A stretch of 64,000 nucleotides of DNA from Rhizophagus irregularis (Eukaryota; Glomeromycota; Glomeromycetes; Glomerales; Glomeraceae), in NCBI RefSeq assembly GCF_026210795.1, contig NC_089437.1:3472001-3536000 (forward strand). The letters run 5' to 3'. Shown piece after piece: positions 36,780-47,974 of the stretch. The position numbers and the translations under genes are program-made. The notes beneath the pieces are model-generated. The model searched no databases. It saw only the letters and a program-made list of their open reading frames with translations, and had not been told where the DNA came from. Each line of letters opens with the position of its first letter. Position 1 is the stretch's first letter.

Positions 36780-37330
36780 ATATTCCAAAAGAAACTTTGC
36801 CGATTGTTTAGAAAAAATTGTTTCCATCAATTCTTACGATTATTCGAAAGTGGTGGTTAGTGAGCGGTTCTGTAAAAGTGTCATTTATGTTAGTTGGTAA
36901 TATGCTAAAAATATTATCTATTTTGGTAATGTTAAAAAAGGACTTTTCAAATTGGACATATGAAAATAAACTTATACTAATAAAGATATTGAGGCTGATG
37001 ATAGTAAGTAGTTCAAATAGAAATATCATTTGTAATAAATCAAAAATGCTAATATTCTTTTGATTTAGGTTAATTTAAGAACACATTACTTGGCTTCAGA
37101 AATGAAAGTAAGTGTATTTTAAATAATTTCACAAACTTGAAACTCGCTCAACATTGCTTAATAAAGGAATTTTCAAATTGGGAAATCTGGAAATAATGAA
37201 TAATAATTAATAATGTTATAAAGGAATTTCAGAAATCCTACGTAGAAATACTTGAACTGACGACAGTGAGTGGTTCATGTAGAACTGTCATTTGTATTAA
37301 TTGGAAAAATGCTAATATGTTTTCAATTTA
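36780..37330 (+). pseudogene. Two badly decayed zinc-knuckle/linker units
   Basis: Two stretches resemble the linker after the knuckle in the kinase family: FSNWTYEN near 36945, and a second at 37170-37190 whose DNA still aligns to the FSNWTSGNNE codons. Each is followed by a similar 65-bp intron-like sequence (gtaagtagttc at 37001, gtgagtggttc at 37268, both ending TTTAG). They look like eroded copies of the units that make up the array further right. Confidence 0.35.
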
Positions 37331-37790
37331 GAAACTTTTAAGAGATATTCACTCACTATCAGAAACAAATAAGGATATTCGTTATTATTTAAGCAAACGA
37401 ACAAAAATATTAAATACAAAAGTTGCTCAGAATGATATCTATTCATATTATTCTGGAAAATGTGGAAAATGTGGTAAGAAGTATGCAGATATGACAAATA
37501 AATGGTGTAAATCATGTCAAATAAATCATTTAAAAAATAATTTTACAAACTGGACTAGTAAAAATGAAAAGATAGTTTCATTCAATAAATTCAATTAAAA
37601 ATTAATGATATAATTTTTGAATGGATACCATATGATCAATTTACTGATAAAAGCGATAAATGTGATTTCATTAAAATATGGAAAAATGGTCCATTATATA
37701 ATGATAAAAAAATATTGTTAAGGAAATCAAATAAAGAAGTTGATTTAAAACATTTATATAATTCATATAATATGATCAATAAAATTTTTC
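37331..37790 (+). pseudogene. Array unit 0: decayed zinc-knuckle + kinase N-lobe exon
   Basis: An acceptor at 37330 (TTTAG) leads into KLLRDIHSL and then CGKCGKKY...WCKSCQ, FTNWTSKN, a frameshift near 37577, then EWIPYDQFTDKSDK and IWKNGPL. It is very close to unit 1 of the array (40713-41166), including the aberrant TDKSDK sequence, so one is a recent copy of the other. The glycine loop is gone. It is separated from the array by about 2.9 kb of unrelated DNA. Confidence 0.7.
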
Positions 37791-38294
37791 TGATTTTCTT
37801 TTTGCTTCTTTTCTGCTATTGAATGCTTCAAATGATGAACAAGTGAAACTTTTTTGTAAATTGCGGTTCCTTTAGCCATTTGGTTAGTAAATTCTGCTTT
37901 TTCGCACTAAACACCAATAATAAAAGGTTTATCTTCAATTTGTTCGATATGTTCGATATTCTAGCCATTCATACATTAATAGCTATTTTTATTATCTTGA
38001 TTTGGTTTATTTTTCCTTTTATTTGTGTTATTAACATGATCTTGTTCTGTTTTTCCGGGTAAAAACAGTTTTCCATCAGTAAACATGAAAAATTCAATGT
38101 GCAAAAAATTCACGCAAATATGTTATTTTAAAATCCCCACATAGATAAATTGTATTTGCAAACCTTATATTAATTCACATGTTAATTATATCCAATAAAA
38201 ACCTTACACGAAATTTTTAATGATATTTGTAAATAAAATTACCAAACTCATTTACGAAAATATAAAAACTTTCTTTCATATTATATAAATAAAT
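37791..38294. other. Spacer with weak antisense coding-like patch
   Basis: Minus-strand frames at about 38060-37800 give fragments such as FIIGV and AEFTNQMAKGTAIYKKVSLVHH with stops between them. They suggest an old unidentified gene relic. The plus-strand frame 37880-38062 is its shadow. Confidence 0.3.
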
Positions 38295-38555
38295 GGTTTG
38301 TGCGCGATGCGTACAGATGTGCGCAAATGTGCGGAAAGTAATGACTAATGATGTGCGGAAATGTGCGCAAATGTGCGGAAAATAAGCAACAATGTGCGGA
38401 AGCGGAAATGTGCAAAAATGTGCGCGATGTGCGGAAATGTGCAGAAAGTAATGACTAATGATGTGCGGAAATGTGCGCAAATGTGCGGAAAATAAGCAAC
38501 AATGTGCGGAAGCGGAAATGTGCAAAAATGTGCGCGATGTGCGGAAATGTGCGGA
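38295..38555. repeat. 110-bp minisatellite built of GTGCGGAAAT words
   Basis: A 110-bp unit occurs about 2.3 times (for example, the same 10-mers recur at 38331/38441 and 38411/38521). Inside each unit an approximately 10-bp word, atgtgcggaa or atgtgcgcaa, recurs. It is far richer in GC than its surroundings and is followed by a GCGCGCGC patch at 38571. The frames over it encode His/Ala/Cys repeats and are not genes. Confidence 0.85.
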
Positions 38556-39168
38556 GTTTTTAAAAATTTTGCGCGCGCACACTCTGCAGTTCGCACATTG
38601 AATTTCAAACACTGGTTGTACGATAGTACATCAAATAACACAAAGACAAAAAAATGCTAATAGCTAGCGAGTATAATGTGACACGGAATCATTTTACTAA
38701 CAACAATTGAGAAGAACGTATATAACTTAGTATGTCAATCATCAGATCTTAACATATTCGCATTTATTTATTTATTTATTCGGAATTTTTTCATTTCTGT
38801 TTTTCCTTTTTCTCTAATAGAATTAGAGCTTAGATCCGTTATCCGTATTTTACGGTGTAATACCTAAGCCCGTGATAAGTCACGTTGCCACCTTAGATAT
38901 TGACAAAATATTACTTTATTAATAATATAAATAAATACAATAATATGCTTGGTTTAATAATATTAAATAATGGTTAAATATTTATCCTAAAATTTTAAAA
39001 TAATTCTCAAAATTCGTAAACTTTTTTTTGGGAGGTTAAAATAATTTGCTATTTATATTGTAATACCTATTGAACTGTCCTACACCTTTTTATGTTAAGC
39101 GTTGCCTCAAAAATTAAATATTTACTAAACACATTGCTAAAAAGCATTGTTCCATATTATCCAAACTA

Positions 39169-39393
39169 GGGATTGGAATCGATTAATCGAAAATCGACAA
39201 AACATAGTAAAATCGATTCTCGAGAATCGATTCTCAGCAATTTTTTACATATAAGTTAACCTGACTCCAAAGTAATTTTTCATGCCGGCCAAGTGCTGAT
39301 TATTTTCGTTGAAATTAGAAACTGATTCAAAGTTAGGTTGGTCGTCTATAAGAAAAATCTTGAAAAGATTCGATTTTCTATTCCAATCCCTCA
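39169..39393. mobile_element. Short inverted-repeat element (putative MITE)
   Basis: The left end agggattggaatcga and right end ttctattccaatccct form imperfect terminal inverted repeats, with ATCGATT and GAATCGATT words inside. About 225 bp. No convincing target duplication, so the limits are approximate. Confidence 0.45.
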
Positions 39394-39763
39394 ATGGTTT
39401 AATTCGTCCTTAAATGTAAAATCATTCTGATAACCAATTAAATCATCCTAATCACTTGATCTAATAACTCATTAGTTTAACGTCATCTCGGACGCTAATC
39501 CTTCCTAATTCTGATTCATCATAGTTTAATGTCATTGCGGACCAATTAAAATACAATTTTAAACTACTAAAAATTTATAAAATATAATACTGCGCCTCAC
39601 AATTAATAAATTTACTACGGCATTACAACGGATATCTAACTAAATTTATCCGGATAAATAATCCGGTTCAGAATAATTTGGGCCATATTTATAGTGATTA
39701 TTGTACAAGATCGTTAAATAAATTTCCATTTTAAGAATTCATGTCTAATTTTGTGTCAAAATT

Positions 39764-39835
39764 TACCTTTTTGACCCTCCTCGTGTTATTTTTTGACCCG
39801 CATATACTGTATTACATAGAGGAGGGTCAAAAAAG
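39764..39835. repeat. Hairpin-forming inverted repeat
   Basis: The left arm cctttttgaccctcctc and the right arm gaggagggtcaaaaaagg pair over about 17 bp around a 37-bp loop. ATCCGG/CCGGAT words lie on both outer sides (39647-39665 and 39930-39962), so the whole 39640-39965 stretch may be one degenerate foldback element. Confidence 0.55.
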
Positions 39836-40027
39836 GATGTCGTACAGGGTCAAAAAGATAATTTTTGCAATTTTGCGTGAGACGCTATCGCCAAAAAGGA
39901 AATGATCGTCTTCACGATTAAAATTAATCCGGATAATTCGGATAAATTATCCGTTTATCCGGAGAGTTTTTTCATTTCTTGCTTTTTTTTCCTTTAATAG
40001 AATTCTCCGAACTCTTTTTTCCCATAA

Positions 40028-40545
40028 ATGGACGGTGTTCGTGTCGTAATATCAATTGGTAATTATCTAAATTCATTTTTTAAATACTGCTATTATTCAG
40101 AAAATCATCACTAAAAAATTTCATTTATTTAAACCAAGAGATTTTGGAACAACATATTCTGTAAGTTATTCTATTTAATCTTTCTTATTTTAAACTATTG
40201 AACTTTCATTAAATCATTGTAAAATTTTTAGGGATTCACATATGCACATAAAGTGAATAACGAAATTATTACGAATGATACTTGGCCTGACCAAATCGGT
40301 CCATTAAAAACAAATACAGTATTACAGTATGATGAAAATTTTAAATTTGTCGAAGAATGGGGTTATCCAGCGTTAGCTAAAAGACCAAAAAAAAGTAAAG
40401 GAAAGTCAAAAATCAGTTTGTTTCAGAACCGGTTGAGCATTTTAAATTACATTTATATAATATTCCCGATGATGAGAAACCTGTTCTGCCTAAAGGAGTA
40501 AATTATAGGAAAGCCATCATTGATTACTTGAAATGTATGGGAAAA
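40028..40545 (+). pseudogene. HSP70-like 5' fragment
   Basis: Exons are 40028-40058, 40141-40160 and 40232-40545. The start reads MDGVRVVISI and joins across an intron to DFGTTYSGFTYAH, the phosphate-1 motif of HSP70/actin-type ATPases. NDTWPDQIG, then VEEWGYPAL and VNYRKAIIDYLKCMGK follow, typical of the large HSP70-like (HSPA12-type) families of these fungi. A one-base frameshift lies in an A-rich run at about 40390-40420, and only the first ~150 residues of about 550-600 exist. The fragment ends at a phase-0 donor (AAA|GTAAGA), and the next acceptor, at 40712, opens array unit 1 in phase 0. An HSP70/kinase-array fusion transcript is therefore conceivable. Confidence 0.75.
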
Positions 40546-40712
40546 GTAAGAATTTTTGTATTTATTTAAGTATGGTCTTTTTTGCTGATAGTTGATCAAG
40601 GAGATAATAGGAACTAAATGGCCGAATGTAAAACATGTTAACAGTTGTTTTATATATTTAAAAATTTTTAATATTAATATTAATTTTGTTTTTTATTTAT
40701 TTGTACAAATAG

Positions 40713-41722
40713 GTTAACATATATTTAACAGATGCTAGTTTTAATTGCAACGTATATGGAATATCTCAAAATCCAGTTACAGAAGATTATTTAATAGCTT
40801 TTCAAGATAGATATTGTGTCAAATGTGATAAAAAATACACAAATGCTAAGTATAGATGGTGTAAAGTATGTCAAATAAATCATTTAAAAAGTAATTTTAC
40901 AAACTGGACTAGTAAAAATGAAAAGATAGATAATTTCATTCAAAAAATTCAATTAAAAATTAATAATTATAATGATATAATTTTTGAATGGATACCATAT
41001 GATCAATTACTGATAAAAGTGATAAATGTGATTTCATTAAAATATGGAAAAATGGTCATTATATTATAATTATGATAAAAAAATATTATTAAGGAAATCA
41101 AATAAGGAAGTTGTTTTAAAACATTTATATAATTCATATAATATGATTAATAAATTTTTACATAAGGTATGTTTTATATAGTATTTAGTCAAAATTTTTT
41201 AATATTAATTTTAATTTTAATTTTGTTTTTTTTTATTTATTTACACAAATACTAGGTTAAAATATATTTAACAGATGCTAGTTTTAATTGCAAAGTATAT
41301 GGAATATCTCAAAATCCAGATACAAAAGATTATATAATAGTTTTTCAAGATGGTTATTGTATCAAATGTGATAAAAAATACACAAATACTAAGTATAGAT
41401 GGTGTAAAACATGTCAAATAAATTATTTAAAAATAATTTTACAAACTGGACAAGTGGAAATGAAAAAATTGATAATTTTATTCAAGAAATGCAATTAAAA
41501 ATTAATAATCATAATGATATTATAATTGAATGGATACCATATAATCAATTTAAAAATATTAAAGAAATAGGCGAGGTTGATTCTTCCAAAATTTATTCAG
41601 CAATATGGAAAGATGGTCCATTAAATTATGATTTTGATAAAATGGAATTAAAAAGAATATCTTCTAAAAATGTTTCTTTAAAATGGTTACAAATTACTAA
41701 TTCTGATGAATTTTTAATTAAG
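40713..41722 (+). pseudogene. Array units 1 and 2: frameshifted N-lobe exons
   Basis: Unit 1 (40713-41166, 454 nt) and unit 2 (41256-41722, 467 nt) have the same layout as units 3-8: the hinge strand YGISQNP, then CVKCDKKY...WCKVCQ, FTNWTS, EWIPYDQ or EWIPYNQF, and IWKNG or IWKDG. Unit 1 has a base lost after YDQ and further indels, leaving out-of-frame stops. Unit 2 has lost one base in an A-rich run just after the knuckle (CQINYLK). Both keep good phase-0 splice sites (AAG|GTA donors, TAG|GTT acceptors), so the exons may still be recognised. Sequencing or assembly error in homopolymers could explain the unit 2 lesion. Confidence 0.75.
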
Positions 41723-41802
41723 GTAATATATTTTTTATAAATTTCTAAAATAATTTTGAAAATTAGGAATATTATAATGATTCATTTTTTATGTACAAAT
41801 AG

Positions 41803-44800
41803 GTTAAAGCATGTTTAAGCATTGTTAATTGTAAAATATATGGAATATCTCAAAATCCAGATACAAAAAATTATATTATAGTATTTCAAAATGGATACTG
41901 TCTTAAATGTGGTAAAAAATATACAAACATCAAGTATAAATGGTGTAAATCATGTCAAATAAATTATTTTAAAAATAATTTTACAAACTGGACAAGTAAA
42001 AATGAAAAAATTGATGTTTTTATTCAAGAAATACAATTAAAAGTTAATAATCATAATGATATTATAATTGAATGGATACCATACGATCAATTTGAAAATA
42101 TTAAAAAAATAGGTAAAGGAAATTTTACTATGACAGTATTTTCAGCAATATGGAAGAATGGACCATTAAATTATTATTGTAGTAAAATGGAATTGAAAAG
42201 AATGTTTAACAAAAATGTTTCTTTAAAATTTTTACAAAACATTAATGTTAATGAATTCTTAACTAAGGTACGAATCTTTTATGAATTTAATTACTTCATT
42301 TTATAATATTATAATAATAATAATTCCTTTTTTATGTATAATTAGGTTAAAATGTACTTAAAAAATACTGATAGTAATTATAAAATGTATGGAATATCTC
42401 AACATCCAGATACAAAAGATTTTATCATAGTTTTACAAGATAAATATTACATAGAATATAGTAAAAATTATTGTAAAAATTGTAATGAAGTATATACAAA
42501 TATAAAATATAAATGGTGTAAACCATGTCAAACAAATAATTTAAAATTAAATTTCGGTGAAAATAAAATAATTAATGATTTGATTTTAGAAATGCAATCA
42601 GAAATCAATAATCCATTTGATATAGTATTTGAATGGATACCATGCAATCAGTTTAATGACATTGAAGAAGTAGGAAAAGATGTTCTTGAAATAGTATATT
42701 CAGCTATATGGAAAGATGGTCCATTATATTATAATGGAAAAAAATGGTTAAGAAAATCAAATACAAAAGTTGCTTTAAAATGTTTATATAACTCACAAAA
42801 TAATATTAATGAATTTTTAAATAAGGTATGACATTTTTTTGTAATTCAATTTAATTAAAATATTGAATAATAAAATTTTTTCTTAATAAATAGGTTAGAA
42901 CACATTCAACAAATGTTTATAATTGTAATAATATTCAAATACATGGAATATCTCAGAATCCAAATACAAATGATTATATAATAATTCTTCAAAGTAAATA
43001 TTGTGAAGAATATAGTAAAAAGTGTTGTATAAAATGCATGGAAAAATATACAAACATAATGTATAAATGGTGTAAGTCTTGTCAAATAGATTTCCTAGAA
43101 AAAAATTTTAAAACTTGGACTAGTGGCAATAAAAAAATTAATGATTTCATTCAAAAAATGCAATTAAAAACCGATAACTTATGGGATATAATATTTGAAT
43201 GGATACCATACAACCAGTTCAATAAAGTTAAAAAAATAGGTAGAGGTAATATTGCTACAATATATTCAGCAATATGGAAAAATGGTCCATTGTATTATAA
43301 TTATAATAAAAATGAATTGACAAGAAGGTCAAATAGAAAAATTGCTTTGAAATGCTTATATAATTCACAAAATAATATTGATGAACTTTTAAATAAGGTA
43401 TGAATAATAATATAATTTGTAAATTTAATTTAAATATTTCTTTTTTTTAATATATAAATTATATTTTGTATATTCTAGATTAATACGTTTTTATCAAATA
43501 AGGATAATAATAATTTTAAAACGTATGGAATATCTCAAAACCCAGATACAGGAAATTATGTTATAGTCCTTCAAGATAAATATTATAAAGAATATGGCAA
43601 AAGTTATTGCAAGCAGTGTACTGAAAAATATACAAATGTAGATAATAAATGGTGTAAACCATGCCAGATAAATTCTTTAAAAAATAATTTTACGTATTGG
43701 ACTAGTAAAAATAGGAAAATTGATGATTTTATTCAAGAAATGCAATTAAAAATTAATAATTGGGATGATATAATATTTGAGTGGATACCATATGACCAGT
43801 TTAATGATATTAAAGAAATAGGTAAAAGTACTATTTATTCTGCAGTATATTCAGCAATATGGAATGATGGTCCATTATATTATGATAATAATAAAATGGA
43901 ATTGAAAAGAGTATCAAAAAGAAATATCATCTTAAAATCTTTACATTATAATATATGTAATTTACAAAATACTATCAATAAATTTTTAAACAAGGTAAGA
44001 AGTCCTTTGTGATTTTAAATCGAAAATTTTTTTAATATTCTTTTCACATTTAAATAGGTTAATACATATACGGGTAATAGTAAAATATATGGAATATCTC
44101 AAAATCCAGATACAAACGATTATATAATAATTTTCCAGGAAACATATTGTGCAGAATATGGTATAAAATATTGTGAAAAATGTGATGAGAAATATACGGA
44201 TACAAAGTATAAATGGTGTAAATCGTGTCAAATAAATAATTTCAAAAAAAATTTTATAGACTGGACCAATGGAAATAAACAAATTAACGATTTTATTCAA
44301 GAACTACAATTAAGAATTAATAATTGGAACGATACAGTATTTGAATGGATACCATATAGCAAGTTTAGTAATATTAAAGAAATAGGTAAAAGCGGTTATT
44401 CTTCAATATATTCAGCAATATGGAAGGACGGTCCATTATATTATGATCATAAGAATAGTAAGGAGTGGATAAGAAAATCAGATAAAAAAGTTGTATTAAA
44501 ATGCTTAATGACCAGCGAATTTTTGAATGTGGTATGAAACTTAAACCTTTGATCTAAAAAATATATCTATTATTATATATTAATTTTTTTTATATTTAAT
44601 AGGTTAAAGCATACTTGGCAGATAAGGATAGGATTATTCTTAAAGTATATGGAATATCTCAAAATCCAGATACAAAAGATTACGTTATAGTTTTACATAA
44701 TAGTAAGATGATTGAAATTTATGAAAGATATGTGAAAAAATCTATTACAAATTGGTTTTATAATTTGCTAATCGACGAAAAAATCATAGATTTTATTCAA

Positions 44801-45935
44801 CAAATGCAATTAAAAATTAATTATTATTATGATATAATATTTGAATGGATACCATACAATCAATTTGATGATATTGAAGAAATAGGCAAAGGTGGTTTTG
44901 CTACGGTATATTCAGCAATATGGGAAGATGGTCCATTATATTTTGATGATAATAAAAAGGAGTGGACAAGAGAAATGAACAAAAAGGTTGCTTTAAAATG
45001 CTTACGTAGTTCACGAAATATCAATGAGAGATTTCTAAACGAGGTATGAGATTACAGTATAAAACATTTTATAAGTTGTTCATTGATTTAAATGTAACAA
45101 TTATTTTTTTTTTTAATAGGCTAAAGAATACTCAATCGATAGTCTTAATATTCTTAGAATATATGGAATATCTCAAAATCCGGATACTAAAAATTATATT
45201 ATGATTCTTCAATATGCGGAGGGTGGTGATTTTAATAAATGGATAAATGGAAATTATGAGAATTTTGATTGGACGAATAAAATAAAAGTATTAAATAATA
45301 TTATTAATGGTCTTAAAGAAATTCATCAAAAAAAGAAAGTTCATCATGATTTTCATACAGGTAACATATTATTTCTTTTTAGTAGCATTAGTGATATTAG
45401 TGATTATACACGTATTTCAGATATGGGATTATGTGGAGAAGTTGATAATATTGATGAAGAAAAAATTTATGGAGTTATGCCTTATGTAGCACCTGAAGTA
45501 CTAAGAGGAAAACTTTATACTCAAGCAGCGGACATATATAGCTTTGGTATGGTTATGTATTTTATAGCAACCGAAAGACAACCTTTTGCTAATCGTGCGC
45601 ATGATGAATTTTTGGCATTAGATATATGTGAAGGAGTTAGACCCGAAATAAATAAATTGAAAGCACCAAAATTTTATATAGAGTTAATGAATAAATGTTG
45701 GGATTTAAATCCAAATAAAAGACCAAATGCAACAGAAATAAGTGATCAAATAAGTCTTTGGAAAAATGATGATTTTGAACATGTAGAAAATTATCGAAAA
45801 GCAAATCTTTTTAAAAGGGACCAATTAATAAATCATCCGCAAGCTATTTATACATCTCGAATACTCAATCCTTATACAAAAAATCTATCAAAATATTATA
45901 ATTCCAATTGTTCAGAATGTGCAATTGTTGATTAA
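41803..45935 (+). CDS. Tandem zinc-knuckle/kinase N-lobe array with one C-lobe
   Basis: Exons are 41803-42267, 42346-42825, 42894-43397, 43479-43994, 44058-44531, 44603-45043 and 45120-45935: 1,231 codons open throughout if all are joined. The true 5' end is not known. Each of the first five (units 3-7) encodes the hinge strand YGISQNPDT, a CxxC...WCxxC knuckle, a Trp-containing linker, EWIPYNQF, a glycine-loop region, the beta3 Lys and an alphaC stub. Unit 8 lacks the Cys pairs but has the best glycine loop, IGKGGFATVY, VALK and the alphaC Glu. The last exon supplies hinge and C-lobe: HHDFHTGN (HRD with His for Arg), DMG in place of DFG, and VAPEVLRGK. HHD-type loops are usual in this fungal family, so activity is possible. 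All introns are phase 0 and 63-81 nt. Confidence 0.8.
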
Positions 45936-47548
45936 AAATAAGCAGTATATTATTATATAGTTTTTGTTCAACACTGATTGTGAAGTAGATGTAAAAAATT
46001 TTTTTACATAAATAAAATCAGTTTGTAATTGAACAAATATAAATACATTATAATTGAAAATTTTAATAAATTTTTACATCATTAATTAAAGTATATTTGT
46101 TCGGATTGTTTTCATATATATTTAATTAACTGAAAAAGTATTGGTCAATTATTATCATTGATATATATACTGTATCATCAATTTCTTTAAATTTATGTCC
46201 TAAATAATTTTCAGCACAAAGCATTCGATATTTATTACATTTTAATGTTTACATCAAGTAAAGTTTAATTAGTGATCCCGTGCCCTATAAAATTTTTATC
46301 CGTTATTTCTGTAAAAACTCCCTAAAAATGAGCCTTTCACGGATCCATTCACGGAAAATGTAAATAATTTGATAAATTCCGTGATATAAGGCTATTAATT
46401 CCGGAAATATGAGCCTTTTACGGAAAAAAAAAGACGGAATAATAAAATTGGATCGACTTTTTTTACAGGGTGAGTCCAAGTGCAAAAGTGCAAATTTATG
46501 CAATTTTTTTCTGATACCCGTTAAATACATAATATTTATTCCAAATTTTCAAATAGTTTATTTTTTAAAATAATTTTTTCACATAATTTTTTACACGCCA
46601 AGATTCCATTTTCTGCAGATCTTTACAGCTGACTCGTGGATCACGAACTAAACTAATACTGAAAGCAAAATATATAAACTAGCTTGAAAAATATTAAAAT
46701 ATTAACAAATATTATTTTATGAAATAATTAATTATTTTATTATAGTGATTTTTTAATGGTACAATAATTTTCTATTTTAATATTTTAAATATATAAAATC
46801 ATTTTTAATGATTTGTTAATTAAAATTTTGAACTTTTACTTATTTTTCAATATCGACGTAAATTTTTTTATATTTCAAATCACCGGGTGATCATCACCGG
46901 TGATCATGATAGTTAGAAAAATTCTTTTTATATTTATAAATTATTTTACTTTAATGCTATTTTCTTATCGATTTACTTATTCAAATTTACTAGTATAAAA
47001 ATGAAAGTGATTAGTTTAAATAATGCTTACGTGAAGTATCTATCTGATACATCATTGTTTCGTCATTTTTATAATAAATCTAGTGTATATTGAATTGAAT
47101 AACTAATTATATTATATTAAATCAGTATTAAATCGAACATTCTTTACGATACAGATGAGTCTCATTTAATTATAAAATTTCAATTATTTTTTTTAATTTC
47201 GAATTTATTTAATTATCAAAAATTTGAAACCTAATTTTTATACTGTATCCGGTTTCTCTTTATCGTAAATCCGAATCGAAGAAATTGGATTTATTTCCAA
47301 AGAATTGGAAATCAGGTTTCAAACTCTAAATATTATATAAATAAACTTAATTATTGTATATGTTCTAAGTAAGCACTGGACATTTTTTACGTATGTTATT
47401 GATCACTTTATAATAGTGATACACAAATTTTGGTCGCTTCATAATTAGTGATATACAAAATTTTGATCACTTTATTATAAAATAATAAATAAGATAAGAT
47501 ACACGAAAAAAGTCTCAGTTACTTACGTCATACATATCCAATAACTTT
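45936..47548. other. Intergenic, no gene seen
   Basis: The array gene ends at the left edge. Words such as TTTTTACGG and ACGGA (46300-46445) resemble those in the tandem repeat after K4 (61990-62345), so a dispersed repeat fragment lies here. A small palindrome, CACCGGTGATCATG, is at about 46893. Confidence 0.5.
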
Positions 47549-47674
47549 ATTATCAGTCATGTTTATGATAACTGATTTACACTAGGATGCTACTCTATCA
47601 TGTGGCCTTCGGCCATATGATATACATAGCAATCCTAGTGGTAAATCAGTTATCATCTACAACATGACCGATAA
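47549..47674. mobile_element. 126-bp foldback (hairpin MITE-like) element
   Basis: A near-complete palindrome: TTATCAGTCATG...GATAACTGATTTAC...CTAGGATGCT on the left mirrors AGCAATCCTAG...GTAAATCAGTTATC...CATGACCGATAA on the right, around the centre GTGGCCTTCGGCCAT. The RNA or single strand would fold into one long hairpin with a few mismatches. No target duplication noted. Confidence 0.7.
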
Positions 47675-47974
47675 CAATTACTTATTTAATGAAATAAAAC
47701 TTTTAAGATTTGATAAATAATCACTTTTATTATTTATTGATTTAAATATTAGAAATTTTATAAATTAAGAAATTAAAATATCATTCATAATTTTTAACTT
47801 TACCAACAATATGATCGTTATAATAAGTTATGAAAAATAAATTCAATGTATATATTTAAAAGTATTTTTAAACGCGTACTTTCTTGTTTTAAATAAATAA
47901 TATTTAGCTTTCTTAATTTCTTAGCTTCGCTACTAAAAATTTAAAAAAAAAAATTATAAAAATCCAATCAGCTA
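47675..47974. other. Spacer, no gene seen
   Basis: AT-rich; only GGG-free low-complexity sequence. Confidence 0.5.

Larger units (their letters stand above)
38556..40027. other. Spacer with inverted-repeat elements
   Basis: No gene. It contains two inverted-repeat structures listed separately. Two related stretches, at 38781-38830 and 39966-40005, share TTTTTTCATTTCT...TTTCC...TAATAGAATT; the second is just upstream of the HSP70-like start, so the first may be a stray copy of that promoter region. Confidence 0.45.

Noticed and set aside
38217-38641. His/Cys/Ala-rich minus-strand frames
   Set aside because: Translations of the 110-bp minisatellite; the repeat keeps frames open by chance.
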